64,000 nucleotides of DNA from Paratinospora sagittata (Eukaryota; Streptophyta; Magnoliopsida; Ranunculales; Menispermaceae), in assembly GCA_035771175.1 (NCBI GenBank), contig CM069610.1, forward strand, positions 19,872,001-19,936,000. The letters are read 5' to 3'. A program made the translations under genes and the position numbers. The notes beneath the pieces are model-generated. The model saw only the letters and a list, made by a program, of their open reading frames with translations, was not told where the DNA came from and did no database searches. Of the stretch, positions 45,690 to 57,091 are shown piece by piece. Numbering within the stretch: position 1 is the stretch's first letter; every line of letters starts with the position of its first letter.

Positions 45690-45888
45690 GGAGTGGGGTC
45701 TGACCACCACGCAACACCAACTTGCAAGTGTCAATCCCTTTAACTTCAACGTTGGTATTGTTTCCTACATAGATCCATCGAGTTCCCACTAAAATCCGAC
45801 GATACTCTACGAAATCTCCACGGTCTTTCATCACATGGTCTATTGCCCCTGACTCAATTATCCACATTGGATGAGATTCAGCAAGCAA
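45690..45888 (-). pseudogene. copia-2 protease with Asp-to-Glu change in the active site
   Basis: The motif reads MWIIESGAIDHVM at about 45830-45868. The family standard has Asp where Glu stands before SGA, so the catalytic residue is replaced. LLHDVLYAPDIKRNLVLV, the downstream hallmark of copia proteases, follows in the same frame and leads straight into integrase. Confidence 0.88.
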
Positions 45889-45929
45889 ACATGTATTGGA
45901 AACAAAAAATTGAGAAAAAGTAGAATAAA

Positions 45930-46798
45930 TTACTTTTTGTTTTCGTGGTTCAGTGCACTCTCTCGTTCAAAATGACAAAAGTTACCACAGTTAAAGCATT
46001 TTATATCCTTTTTTTCCTTCTTGATACCACCACGTCTGCCCCTTTTGTGACAGTAATTATTCGGTTTCGTAACCTTTCCATTCGTGGGACCTTGCTTGCC
46101 CTTTCTGGTATTTTTCTTGAAGTGGTGGTACTTTCTTTTCTTTGAATCAGTTGATTCAGCAACCAGAGCCTGAGTAGAGGGTTTGGCAGCCTCCAAGCGC
46201 TCAGCCTCGAACTCAACATTTCGAGCAATATCTTTAAACATTTTGATACCATCATTATAGATCAAAGTGATCTTCATATTCTCCCAGTTCTGTGGAAGAG
46301 AGCGGATGACTGCATGAATTTGTTGTTCATTCGTGAGAACATGCCCAACACTGTTCAGTTCACAAATCATGTTTGACATTTGACATAGATGTTGTTTCAT
46401 CGTATGATGTTGTCGTTTAACATATGTTTCAAACTTGATTATAAGCTGCCGCAGCTTAGTAGCAGAGGTCATCCCAAACTTCTCTTTAAGGGTAGTCCAC
46501 ATCTCTTGGGCAGTCTCATACAACTCAAATTGGCACATCAAGACATCTGTCATATTACTCAGTAGAGTGACGCGTGCCAGGCTGTCTTGCATTTCCACTT
46601 TTGAAACGCTTCCAAATCTCGCTTATGTTGAGCAGTGTTCCCACGATCAGGTTCAGACATGCTATGGGTTAAAGCTTCAAGAGTCTCTTGTTCTTCTAGT
46701 ATGAACTAGACACTTCAATGCCAAATGTCAAAGTTGTCCTCATTCAACTTTTCTCCCTTATTCAAGTCAGCAATAATACTCTTGGTAACAGAAGTCAT
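45930..46798 (-). pseudogene. gag: copia-2 gag, start at 46798
   Basis: The start is set by MTSVTKSIIADLNKGEKLN directly downstream of the leader. Two stops follow in FDIWH-x-SV within 30 codons, then HKRDLEAFQKWKC and a frameshift near 46590. The main frame (45930-46598) has a UBN2-type gag domain: AQEMWTTLKEKFG, TMKQHLCQMSNMICEL and IHAVIRSLPQNWENMKITL. The zinc knuckle CFNCGNFCHFERES has lost its last Cys (Ser instead). Confidence 0.9.
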
Positions 46799-48064
46799 AG
46801 CTCTAAAATATAGACATTTTAATAGCACATATTAATACTAGCACCCATTAATACACACATTTATGTTTGCCGCAAAATTCTAGTTAAGTCAATGATAGAT
46901 AATTTTAGAGAATAGGTTCAAAAGGTCACTTTTGTTCACAATCATCACCTATTTTTCTAAATCAAATAACCATTACTTAAACAATTTGCGCAAAACATGT
47001 CATTCAATAATATCCAAATAATCATCAGTACAGATGGAAAAAGAATGAACAACTAAATAAGTTCACAACAGTGTCTAATTCGTGTTGCAATTCCATCATT
47101 TTAATCATGGAAAAATTAATGGTTAAGATCATATCATGCATACAATTACAGATTTATCAACATGTTGAAGTCATATCAAGAATGTAACTGTACAGATGTA
47201 AAGATCGTTGTAAAAAGCCAAATGTTACAGTTCATGTGTTTTTGAGAAAACATGATCTAATGATTCGAATTTTATAATCAAAATTCAACAGTTCATGTTA
47301 CATCACAACACATATTTCAGATTTGCACATTACAACATGAATCTGATAAATGTAACCGTACGGATGTAAAGATCATACAAAAATATGTCAAGGTACAATT
47401 CATGACTTTTAAAATTCCGGTGCAGCAGATCAGACCGGTTCGGTCGAGCCGACCTAGATCGGTTCGGACCTGGTCCGGGCCTGGATCTTCTGGGTTTAAG
47501 CGGGTTTAGGCCTAGACTCGGCCCATTGGGTCGGACCCTAGACCTTTATATATATTTATATATATATATATATCTAGGTCGGGCCAGGTGGGTTATGACC
47601 CGTGTGGGTCATCTTCCCCACCCGGCTGGTCTGTAATTGCAGACTAGTTGCAGACCAGCGTCGTGGTGGTTACGACGCCACCATGGTTCTGCCCAGCCGG
47701 CACCGAAAAGAGGTCCAGACGGACCTCCGTCAAACAGAGATAACGCCGGTGGGGTATTTGGCGGAGAACCATTTTTTTTCTTTTTTCTAATGGTTTCAAC
47801 TGACTTGTTTTGTAAGAGTTTTGCAATCACTGTGGCACACCTATGGACATGCAAATCGGTCCATTATCGTGTGGGTATGTTCATCGGCCAGTGAGTTTGA
47901 AAATTCGACCAAAAATTGCAGCCAACCCCCCCCCCCCCCCTCTTTTTTTTTTAATAAAAAAAACCACTGATAAAAAAAATTCTCTCTGAGTAAAAAAAAA
48001 GATAATTTTTTTTTAATAAAAAAATAACACCAAAACATCAATCAACACGAGAACACTCATATAT
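46799..48064 (-). other. Leader of copia-2, with a GC-rich patch and homopolymer runs
   Basis: 1.27 kb between PBS and gag. 47410-47720 is markedly GC-rich for this window, with repeated GGTTCGG, GGCCTGG and GGGTCGGACC words and a TA run at 47550-47573. A stretch of 14 or so Cs stands at 47927-47940, followed by T- and A-runs. None of the short frames on either strand shows a protein motif. Confidence 0.65.
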
Positions 48065-48076
48065 GCTCTAACACCA
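48065..48076 (-). promoter_or_regulatory. Primer-binding site of copia-2
   Basis: The minus strand reads TGGTGTTAGAGC, two changes from the TGGTATCAGAGC site for initiator tRNA-Met that plant copia elements use. One base separates it from the LTR end at 48078. Confidence 0.85.
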
Positions 48077-48077
48077 A

Positions 48078-48396
48078 TGTAGAAATCATTGAAATACAAA
48101 TAATGTAAATCGAAATGCAGAAACATTACCAAGATCGTCTCGGGGGTGCTCCATGCATTTAGTGTTGTCATGGTGATTGGGACCACAATGTCACGGGTTC
48201 CCAACATATTCCACAGTCCAAAAGCCCCACTCTCTACTCAATGAGAATTCTCTGCAATTTTCTCGTGTGTCTTACCATGTTCACATCCCTTTAATTTGTT
48301 GGCATTCTAGACAATCAAATCTCCTTAATTCTCTCCAATTTGGGATGTGGTGGAGATAAGATAACTATCAAATAGTAGTTATCGTAAGGTCATTAT
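48078..48396 (-). repeat. 5' LTR of copia-2, outer end deleted
   Basis: Matches 41204-41540 of the 3' LTR up to GTAAGGTCATTATT, then stops. About 100 bases of LTR and about 70 bases of adjoining Athila LTR are missing. The loss was judged by comparing 48397 onwards with 16150-16220. Confidence 0.85.
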
Positions 48397-49573
48397 TAAG
48401 GGGTTATTATCATCTTGACTTTACTATTTCGATGAGAACCTAAGATGATAATAACTCATTAAGTTCCTTGATTTCCTTTTAACGACTTCAAAGGTTCTCG
48501 ATCTCCTTTTGAGTCTCACGATAACATAGGTTATATTTCTCAAATTCCAACCCAAAGTACCCTCTTTTGGAGCATCTACCTCAAGTCTATAATCATCTAA
48601 TCTGTGGCCAATGAATCAAAAGCATTAAACTCGAAAAAATATAAATAAACTAGAAAACTTCATTAACAATAATCAATCAATAAAACCTACAACATAATTT
48701 CAAGTTCGGATCAATCTACACCTCTAGATAGAGGATTTAGTTCATAACTTGAGAGATAAAAACATGAAATAACATGATGAATGTAAATCTAAAACCAGAA
48801 AAACAAAGTAAAAGGAAGGAAAAGTGTAGGAGAAATCTTCAATGTCTTCAATCTTGTTCTTCTCTTCGCCTCCAAACCCTAGCCGTCTTCCTTGCTCTTC
48901 AAAATATTTTATCCTCTCTTTTATGTCTTGAAAACCCTAAACAATGGTTTTTATATAGCTTCAAGTCCATAGGAAGTCGTCCAAGAAGTGTCCAAGTTAA
49001 ACTAGGAAAGTTTGCAACAAAATTAGAAAGTTTATATTTTGAATCGCACATCTGCTTTCTTCCTCGCCATTTTTCTTCTTTTTATCCACTTCAAATCAAC
49101 CTCAAAACCATTGCCTCTTATAGTATTTCAAGTAAGGAATCCATAGAAACAAACCACGTCCAATTCGGAGTTGAATTGAGAAAGTTATGGACAAAAAAAA
49201 AAACATGCGCAGTTGGCTTTTGTGTAACGCGCGACACTGAGAACGTATTTTGGGCGTTTTTCTTGTGGACTTAGCCAATTTTCAGTCCCTTTTTGACATG
49301 TATTCTTCATGCTTCTCCTTTCCAACTTCTTGTACATATTTTCATCATCCAAAACCATGACTAACACATCTAAACACCTACAAAACAAATCAAATCAATA
49401 ACACACTAAATTATGAAATGGATCAAATTTTAAACTAATAAACCAAATTAATGCATAAAAACCAATTTATTTCTAAACTATGAAATGCATCAAAACTAAC
49501 ATAAACACATCAAACTAATGCATGAAATGTCCTAAAACATGCTCTATAACCTATCTAAATATGCAACTCAATA
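48397..49573 (-). repeat. Athila-2 5' LTR, outer part
   Basis: It resumes with a TTTCGATGAGAACC...AATAACTCATTAAG block equal to 16200-16230 and continues through CACCTCTAGATAGAGGATTTAGTTCAT (48718-48745). It ends TATCTAAATATGCAACTCAATA at 49573. The 166-codon plus-strand frame 48774-49274 is a chance frame in LTR sequence. Confidence 0.82.
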
Positions 49574-50443
49574 GTACCCATCCCATTTTATTATATTTAT
49601 CCTTAAAAGGATTTCTAATGTTCCTATGACATGTTTTGGACTTAAAATATCTAACCTTAGGTTTGCCCAATTGACTTTCTAATGTAGAGGTCTTTTCTTT
49701 CTCTAATCTCAATTGAATCTCTAAGTCCTCTTTCTCATTAGTAACACTAGCTACTAATTGAGTCAACTCTTCTAATTTTTCTTGAAGAATGGTATTTTCA
49801 TTTTCTATGTCATCTTTTTCTTCAAGAATGCTCTCATATTATCCTTAAGAACATTTTCATAATCAATTTGGAGAGTTTCCAACTCATCCAAAACATTGGT
49901 AATTATGTTCTTAAGTTGCTCATTCTTTTGGATGAGTTTGTCAAAATCATTTTGAAGCCTTTTATGAGCTATAGTCAAATCATCAAAAGAAAGATTCATG
50001 ACATTAGTAGAACAATCATTAATATTAGAAATAAAGCATACATGTTCTACATTCTCATCAACTTCACAAGAAGATGTTGAAAAACATGAATCATCATAAA
50101 TTTCTTTTAATTTGTTCGAAATATCCTTAGATGAGGCACATAAAGAAATTCTATCAACTTCATTTTGAGAAAGGCTGGATAAGAGTATATTTCTAGCCAA
50201 GTCATCAAGTCTAGCAAGTTGTTTTTCTTTTTTATCGCATTTCTTCTTAGGTTTGGGGAATTCAACCCCATTTATGATCCTAATAGGCACATATGGTCAA
50301 TTTACAACAATATTCCACGTACCACATGATTGGGCATTAAGTATTGCACCCATTCCACTCCTCCAATTTATGAAATATTGGTCATTAAGCATAGGTGGAG
50401 TAAATAGGTTATCACCAAAGTCAAATTCTATGGTATTGGCCAT
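49574..50443 (-). pseudogene. gag: SIRE-A gag remnant
   Basis: The start at 50443 opens MANTIEFDFGDNLFTPPMLND and YFINWRSGM, the N terminus of SIRE-type gag. A TGA at 50297-50299 interrupts VVN-x-PYVPIRI. The same frame then gives DDLARNILLSSLSQNEVDRISLCASSKDI (UBN2 core) and a long Glu-, Leu- and Asp-rich coiled-coil-like stretch (49805-50050). The last piece (VTNEKEDLEIQLRLEKEKTST, then FKDKYNKMGWV) ends where the Athila-2 LTR begins. Parts of the core are deleted. Confidence 0.82.
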
Positions 50444-50484
50444 TTTGATCTTTGGCTCAAGGATGTTAAGCCTTAAATCATGAG

Positions 50485-50502
50485 CACCCACTCTGACACC
50501 AC
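50485..50502 (-). promoter_or_regulatory. Primer-binding site of SIRE-A
   Basis: The minus strand reads TGGTGTCAGAGTGGGTGC, two bases inside the LTR end, a form of the initiator tRNA-Met site. Confidence 0.85.
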
Positions 50503-50504
50503 TT

Positions 50505-52848
50505 GTTGGCCCAATATTATAGTCCATAAGGGGGGGTGAATTGGACTTGGCTGATTTTCGCGTTACCTTGCGGTTAATATAATTAAATAGATAAAGTGCG
50601 CAGTAGGTAACAATCAAAATAAACAAATGCAGAAAAGATAAATGGACACATAGATTTAGAGTGGTTTGGTTCCCATAGAACCTACGTCCACTACCTAATC
50701 ACCACGATCAGGATTTCACAATACACTATTGGCTAGTCAACTTACAGGCGTGACTAGAAGCCGTTTACAAAAGCCAATACAAAGGTTTGGCTCAAAGCCT
50801 TACACTAACCAACATAAGGGCTTGGTTAGAGAGCCACTCACTAACCAACACAAGGGCTTGGTTAGAAAGCCACACTCTAGCCTACACAAGGGCTTGGCTA
50901 GAAAGTCACACTGTAACCAACTTACGACCGTGGTTACAAGTCGTACAATAGTACGGTATAAACCCGGTTGACAAACATGTCAACGATACATCAAGATTAC
51001 AAAAGATACAGAGAAGTGTTTTACAATACTCTCAACAATATTAGGCTTACAATCCTGAATTAGTAAACACCACTATTCCAACCACAATGATTTAAATGAT
51101 GCGAAGTGTTGAAATAGTTTTTCTCCAATATGCAATCGATTCAAATATATGTGATATGAAATCAAGAATCGATTACGCACATGTATCTAAATATTGATTC
51201 TAACAATGATAAGTTTAAAGCATAAGAATCAATATACAATGATGATCAAAACTTGATGATTCTAAATGTATAAAAGATTAATATCAAGAGTCAACTAACT
51301 CAAGTGATGATCTATGAAATCGATTCAATATATGATAAGTTTGGCACGTGAATTGATACCACATAATATTTATGAAACCACCAAACAAGATACAATAATA
51401 TGAAGATCAAAATAGGGTTTCACACACAATAATCAAAATGAAATCAGTTTTCAAGATATTAGTTCAAGCACAAAATTGATTTGGTCAAACAAAATCACAA
51501 GAATCTAGTTAAAGAATTTTTACCACACTTAGGTAAATATGAATCTTAGAGATTCTTCAAGTGTGATGATGGTTGAGTGATTCCACATTCAAATATGTGT
51601 AAAGAACACTCAAAAGCGTCTTGAACAGTGCTCAAGAGAAACACACAAGTTTCTCAAAGTATTTGAAAGATTTGGCAAACTATACAGAAGTATGAATCAA
51701 TGGATCAAAGGTAGGTGAACTTTTGCTTAGAAAGAGGTTTAAAATCACTCAAGAACTTGTTTCGGACTTGTAGAAATGAAACAAAGAAAAACGGACAAGT
51801 TTTATGTATTTTGTAAAAGTTGCTCTTCGAATAAGCAAGTGTGGTATTTATATAAAAACACTAGACTAAGGCACAGGAACGCGTTCCTTAATTAAGGAGC
51901 GCGCTTCTTCTTTGAAATCTGAAACTTTTCAAATTTTCCTCTAATCAAGTAGCGTGTTCCTTATATGAGGAGGGTGTTCCTTAACGTGTCCCTTGGGCAC
52001 AGGAGCGAAGTTCTTCATCAAGAACCACTGACTTTATAAAATTTTCTATTTTGCCCTTGACTATAAGAGTGCGTTCCTATTAAGAAGAGCGCTTTCGTTT
52101 TTCCCTAATCAGAAAAATCTGAGTTTTGGGAAAAATAACAAGAGCACGTTCCTTAAACTTTGATTAAAAAATTAAGTCTTGGGAAAATGCACAGGAGCGC
52201 ATTCCTTGAAATATGAGCGCATTCCTTCACGTTGAAGTGATAAAAACCTGATTTTTCGATCAAAAAGAGTTTAAAACATTGTCAAACTTATAAACTAACT
52301 TTCAAAACATTTTTGACAAGATTAAAACACAATTGACAAAGATAAACACGTGTAAAAGGATTGATTAAAAACAGATGATCAATATATTCGATACTATACA
52401 TGTAAAATAATAAAACCATGCAAAGTTGGTAATACAAGTGCATGATAATCAATGATATAAATATGCATAATAAACAATTTTAACTATATGATTGCACAAT
52501 AAAAATGATAATGTGTGTGCATGCATGATCAATATAATAATTGTGTATATGCATGAGTATGATAACCTATATGCATGATTTTCAAAAAGATGCAAGACAT
52601 ATTGTGGTTGGAATGTGTAATGGTACTCTACAACACTAAGATTCTAAACAAGAATTACAAATATGAAGCTCTTGAATCTTTGTGCAATATTGTTCCATTC
52701 ACATGCTTTGACAATATAGTTTAATTCATCTGATATAGCTAGTTAGCAGTGAAACAACTACATCAAAGAGATTAGTGTCGTGATTATATTGTTTGTAAGC
52801 ATCAAATTATTTAAGAGAATACAGAGTGGAAAACCACTTAGGTCAACA
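50505..52848 (-). repeat. 5' LTR of SIRE-A
   Basis: From TGTTGGCCCAATATT to CACTTAGGTCAACA on the plus strand, 2344 bp. It aligns with 25358-28802 minus the solo LTR. The 36-bp minisatellite lies at 50800-50915. A block of GTGCGTTCCTTNN and GAGCGCGTTCC repeats lies at 51880-52220. Confidence 0.9.
50800..50915 (-). repeat. 36-bp minisatellite in the SIRE-A 5' LTR
   Basis: CTTGGTTAGA or CTTGGCTAGA recurs at 50821, 50857 and 50893, exactly 36 bases apart, within CTAACCAACACAAGGG units. The same repeat occurs in the 3' LTR. Confidence 0.9.
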
Positions 52849-54041
52849 ATCTCATGATTTTTACGAAAACATGGCTTAAATGGTTGATGAGCGTGTTATG
52901 CCTAAGTCTCTACACTTTTTATGCTTATCCTTGTTTGATGAATGCTACCCATGATTATATCTATGTTAGAACATCATATTGTTTTCTATATGGGCTTGTG
53001 TTTTGAAAAGTTTGAATTTTAATGCTTATGTGCATTATGGTATGGTGCCCATGTGCCCATTGTATGTCATAATTGATTGATATTCATGAATTATGATATG
53101 TTTTGGTTGTTTTCATATCATATTCTATTTATGCATGAGTTTGATGCATTGATTAAACTTTAAAACTTTACATGTATCAAATCTTATGCACCAATGACTA
53201 ATGGATGCCTTGAACTTCAAAACTATATTTGCATCTCATTAGAGTCATGATGGCAAGGTCATGATTAATTATAGATTATTTTGCCTATGCTATAAATCTT
53301 ATGTATGCTTGTAGTTATTTCTCAAACATAATAGAGCATACTTGTATTAGGTGTGTGTTGATAATCAAATTCATAGTTATGTCGAATACTATGAGAATGA
53401 TTGCTTGTGCCTAAAATTCTTTTTGAATTCATCTTTTGACAATTCTTTCTCATCTTTCATGACTAGATGCCTTTTATAAATTTAACTTCTTTTGTGTATC
53501 TACTTGACTTTACTCTTGGCTATGTTATGCAACATTCCAAAATATCATCTAGCTAGCTTATGAATGTTGAGCTAAAACTTTTCATATTTTTATTTTGTCA
53601 TGTTTATATTTCTTCATGTGCTTAAACATTACATCTTGAATCTTATATGTATGTCTTATGATATAGCATCCCTTATGCATTCATATGTGCTTAATCGTGA
53701 TTTGTTGTCATGAATCCTCTTGAGTTTGAGTGCATAATGTTAGGAGGAGTCTCCATCTCTTTTTGAAAGCAGGAGCTTCAGTGTTTTGATGCTATGCTTT
53801 AAGATTACCTTCATGAGAATCTAGATAATTCTTCCCACCTTTTTGATAGTGTCAGAAGGGGAGAAATATAGGAGAAATAGGAGAAATAGGAGAAGGAGAA
53901 ATAGTCGAACCTTGATAAACATTATTAATTGATAGTATGTATGTTTTTTATATCTCTCATTTATGATCATACTATCTTGCATTATATAGTTGTTATGTTT
54001 ATCAAATTTATATTGTTTGTCATCATAAAAAATGGGGAGGT
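52849..54041 (+). mobile_element. SIRE-B 3' interior and polypurine tract, plus orientation
   Basis: AT-rich non-coding sequence whose right part (53640-53900) is the reverse complement of 59080-59300. Shared blocks include CTCTTTTTGAAAG and the TTGAGTTTGAGTGCATA region. It ends with the purine tract AAAAAATGGGGAGGT (54027-54041). The left part, next to the SIRE-A LTR, has no marked feature. Confidence 0.65.
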
Positions 54042-55873
54042 TGTTGACCCAAGTAATTCTCCACTTACTTTTCTTCTAAATGTTTTGATGCTAACAAACA
54101 ATATAACAAATAGAAATAATGTTTTTATCAAGTATATTTCAACACCAAAAGTTGAAAAGAGCCAGTATAAGATCAAAGTGCTTCAAACCTCTCAAGCAAA
54201 GGATCAACCAATTTCAAAGTTTGGACAACTTCAAGGAAAGAAGAATTATGAGGTTGAGAGTCCTGTTTATGTCTAGAATTAGGATGTAACCTACTTGTTC
54301 TAGTTTGCTCAATCACTCTCTTAAAAATCATGCATACATTAGTTTTTTGCAAGATCATATTCGAAGTTTTCAAGTTTTCGAAAATATTTTGATCTTTAAC
54401 TTGATTTTGTTAAAATGGTTTTTAAATTTTAAAACGTGTTTTTAATGTTTTAAATGATCCAAATATGTTTAATTATGTTTCAAAATGTTTTTGATTTGTT
54501 GGACTTGTCCTTGATCTTCAAAAGAATGATTTTTCACGTAATCAAGGCCTCCGACATGCTAGCCAAGGGGTAGTAGTTTGCCGATAAAAGTTCCAGACAC
54601 AAGAACAGTGGCTAGTGCGCTAGCACAGTCGACCAGACATTCTGACACTTTTGGACCGCAAAACGGGGATTTTTCACTTGCGATATTTTTATATATTTTT
54701 GCCCATTTGCTCTGATTTTTAAACAACATTTACCCATACCATCTAGGAGATATTTCAGACTGTAAGAACTGAAATAAAATATTAAAAACACACTTTGCTT
54801 GGAGATTGAAATCCAAGTGAAGGGCATTATCTGGTTTTGTTCTTAAAACATTCTCTTGTTCATTTTGAGGACGCTCACCAAGCTTGAGGATGCTCACCAA
54901 CAATCCTAATTTTCTGAGCACATTTCCAACGTTCGAAAAACGGTCATCTATCCCTCCAATGGCTAGTTTCTTGTCTCTAACAGCTAGTGCTCCATTCTAA
55001 TGTACAAATACATGCACTTAGGTCATTTTAAAGACAAAAGAGACAACCATGTGATTCTAGGGAATGTTTGTCAAAATCAAATCATTTTCCCATTTCAAAA
55101 GCCCTATAACTTAGAGATGACGATTTGAAGATTAGATTTCAATTGTTTTCTTTGTGCATCTTTTAAAGCTTCTTCAAAATCATTCTTTTAAGCAAATATG
55201 GTTGTAAGAAAAGTATAAATCATTGTAAAGTTTCTCTACACTTCGGGCTTAAATTTTCATATCTTGTATTTGGTATTTGAATTTATGAGTTTTATTGTAA
55301 TTGTTCTACTCATTTAAAACAAAAACTATATTCACTGTTTTTAGTCGTTTGGTTTGTTTCAAGATTGAAACAACCAAGGCAAGTGAATTTTATTCACTTG
55401 AGATTCCAATAATGGAATCAAAGGTAGTTTCATCATTTATCTTGAAAAGGGTCAAGTGGTTCTTCCTTAGCCCACAAAAAGGATATTTTGTTCTTCCTTA
55501 TCCCGCAAAAGGAACAAGTAGTTAATTCTTAGCCCGCAAAAAGATAGGTTTGCCTTGAACCTACAAAAGGGCATTTGTCATGGTTTGATCCTCACCCGTG
55601 AAGAGGATTCATTAGTGAAGTTGGGAAATCCTAATCGGGAGATTAGGTAATGGACATAGGCGCGACCGAACCACTATAAATGCTAATGTGCTTTACTTTA
55701 TGCATTTCACTTTATGTACCTTAGATTAATTTGAGTATTCATTCTAAATTTATTAAGGAATTTCACTAAAGAATTAGAAAAGTTTAAAAATGGCCATTAC
55801 ACCCAATTCACCCCCCTTCTTGGTGTCTAAAAGAAGGGTGTAGGGTGTCTAGTGTTATCTGTGGACTCAACCA
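54042..55873 (+). repeat. SIRE-B LTR, plus orientation
   Basis: Starts TGTTGACCC after the polypurine tract and ends near GGACTCAACCA (about 55873) before a gypsy fragment. It matches 57092-58925 as reverse complement. It contains ~32-bp tandem units with TTCTTCCTTAGCCCGCAAAA at 55460, 55491 and 55525. Confidence 0.78.
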
Positions 55874-57091
55874 GAATTTGGATGTAAATCTGGGTCCTTC
55901 ATAGAAATGGGCAAAAAATGCATAAATTTGGTTAACTGATCAACTATCACCCATATAATATCACGGCTCATCTAGGATTTGGGTAATCCTACCACGAAAT
56001 CCATGGCAATGTGTTTCTAAGTTTATTCAGGTATGGACAGTGGCTGCAATAGTCCTACAAGCCTCTGCTACTCAGCTTTCACCTCCTGGCACACCTCACA
56101 ACTTCAGATGAAGTTTGCAATATGCTTCTTCATTCTCGGTTACCGATATATTTTTTTCACATCATGATACATCTTGGTGGCCCCGAGTGTACTGTATATC
56201 TGGTCTTGTGAGCCTCCTGGAGTTACTCTCTCCTCATTGCTTGATCCATGGACACCCAAAGTTTGTCTCAATATCTGATCGCACCATCTGGAGACATCCT
56301 TCAATCCAGATAATCAACGTGTTTTCTATTGATCAATTACTTTTTGAATGTGATCTAGCTGAGCTCTCATCTTTGAAAAAATGGAAACTAAGGTGGGGAT
56401 GAAGTTAATACTCATCATGATGACCTCCTCTGGCATCATCCACTCATGTCTCATGTGATAGGCCACCACTCCCACCTCAACCCTCTTCTTGCTCAGCCCA
56501 TCTGCTACCACGTGAAATCATAATCCTTGAGCAGCTCTAGCCATTGCCTCTAACTCATATTCAACTTTTTATGCTGGGAAAATAAGTACCTCAGACTTTT
56601 GTGGTCTGAGTATAAAGTGAACTTCTCGCCATATAGATAGTGCTTCTAAAGCTTCAGGGCAAACACCACTATTGTCAACCCCAGATCATGCACGGGTAAT
56701 TCTTCTCATGCACCTTTAACTACTGCGATGCATATGATATAACTCTGTCATCCTGCAGGAGTACACATCCAAGTCTTGACCCTGAACCATCGACAGAAAT
56801 AACTAATTTCTTTCCTGGCTCAGTTAATGTCAACACTAGAGTTGTAGTCAACCTCTTCTTTAATTCTTGGAAAGCATCTTCATACTCCGACGTCCAATCG
56901 AATGGAATGTTATTTTGAGTTAGCATGGTCATTGGCAAGGCGATTTTGGAGAACCCCTCAACAAAACGGTTGTAATATCCTGCCAATTCTAAGAAACTCT
57001 GGATCTCCGTCACGATGGTAGGATCGTGGCCAAACAAGGACTACTTCGACCTTTGAAGGATCAACAGATACACCATCTCTGCTCACCACGT
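55874..57091 (-). pseudogene. Ty3/gypsy pol fragment: RT end, RNase H, integrase start
   Basis: Upstream part (56720-57091): SRDGVSVDPSKVE, SFLELAGYYNRFVEGFSKIALPM and the RNase H start VISVDGSGSRLGCVLLQDD. The RNase H continues over stops (SDHKSL context near 56600-56620). A short linker contains VADGLSKKRVEV (56326-56511). The integrase zinc domain and core start (55960-56200) read TKMYHDVKK, CEVCQEVKAE, GLLQPLSIPE and HIAMDFVVGLP. Chromovirus wording. Both edges are cut inside SIRE-B LTR copies. Confidence 0.85.

Larger units (their letters stand above)
41204..48396 (-). mobile_element. copia-2: Ty1/copia element with both LTRs, inserted in the Athila-2 LTR
   Basis: LTRs 41204-41625 and 48078-48396, PBS 48065-48076 and polypurine tract 41626-41640 bracket gag, protease, integrase, RT and RNase H on the minus strand. 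Stops in gag, protease mutation and frameshifts show decay, but domain content is complete. The 5' LTR has lost its outer end together with neighbouring Athila sequence, so no target duplication can be read. Confidence 0.93.
38726..49573 (-). mobile_element. Athila-2: second Athila-like element, 3' half lost, LTR split by copia-2
   Basis: 38726-40855 aligns with the Athila-1 interior (18000-21560), sharing the hairpin, purine tract and gag pieces. The LTR begins at 40880, is interrupted at 41203 by copia-2 and resumes at 48397-49573. Again no RT or integrase is seen. The right end lies in the SIRE-A gag. Confidence 0.82.
25358..52848 (-). mobile_element. SIRE-A: SIRE-like Ty1/copia element carrying a nest of insertions
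   Basis: Two related LTRs in the same orientation bracket the region. The right one has the PBS and gag start on its inner side (50443-50502). The left one has the polypurine tract on its inner side (28803-28820). They therefore fit as 5' and 3' LTRs of one minus-strand element. Pol is missing. Athila-2, copia-2 and gypsy-2 lie between the surviving parts (49574-52848 and 25358-31395). That both halves come from a single insertion is inference. Confidence 0.65.

Noticed and set aside
47550..47573. TA-rich run as an LTR promoter
   Set aside because: A simple TA microsatellite inside the copia-2 leader, not in an LTR.
47927..47940. Run of C bases as a telomere-like or regulatory element
   Set aside because: Simple homopolymer next to T- and A-runs; length may even be a sequencing artefact.
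48774..49274. 166-codon plus-strand frame
   Set aside because: Falls inside the outer part of the Athila-2 LTR; the equivalent stretches in the other Athila LTRs are not open.
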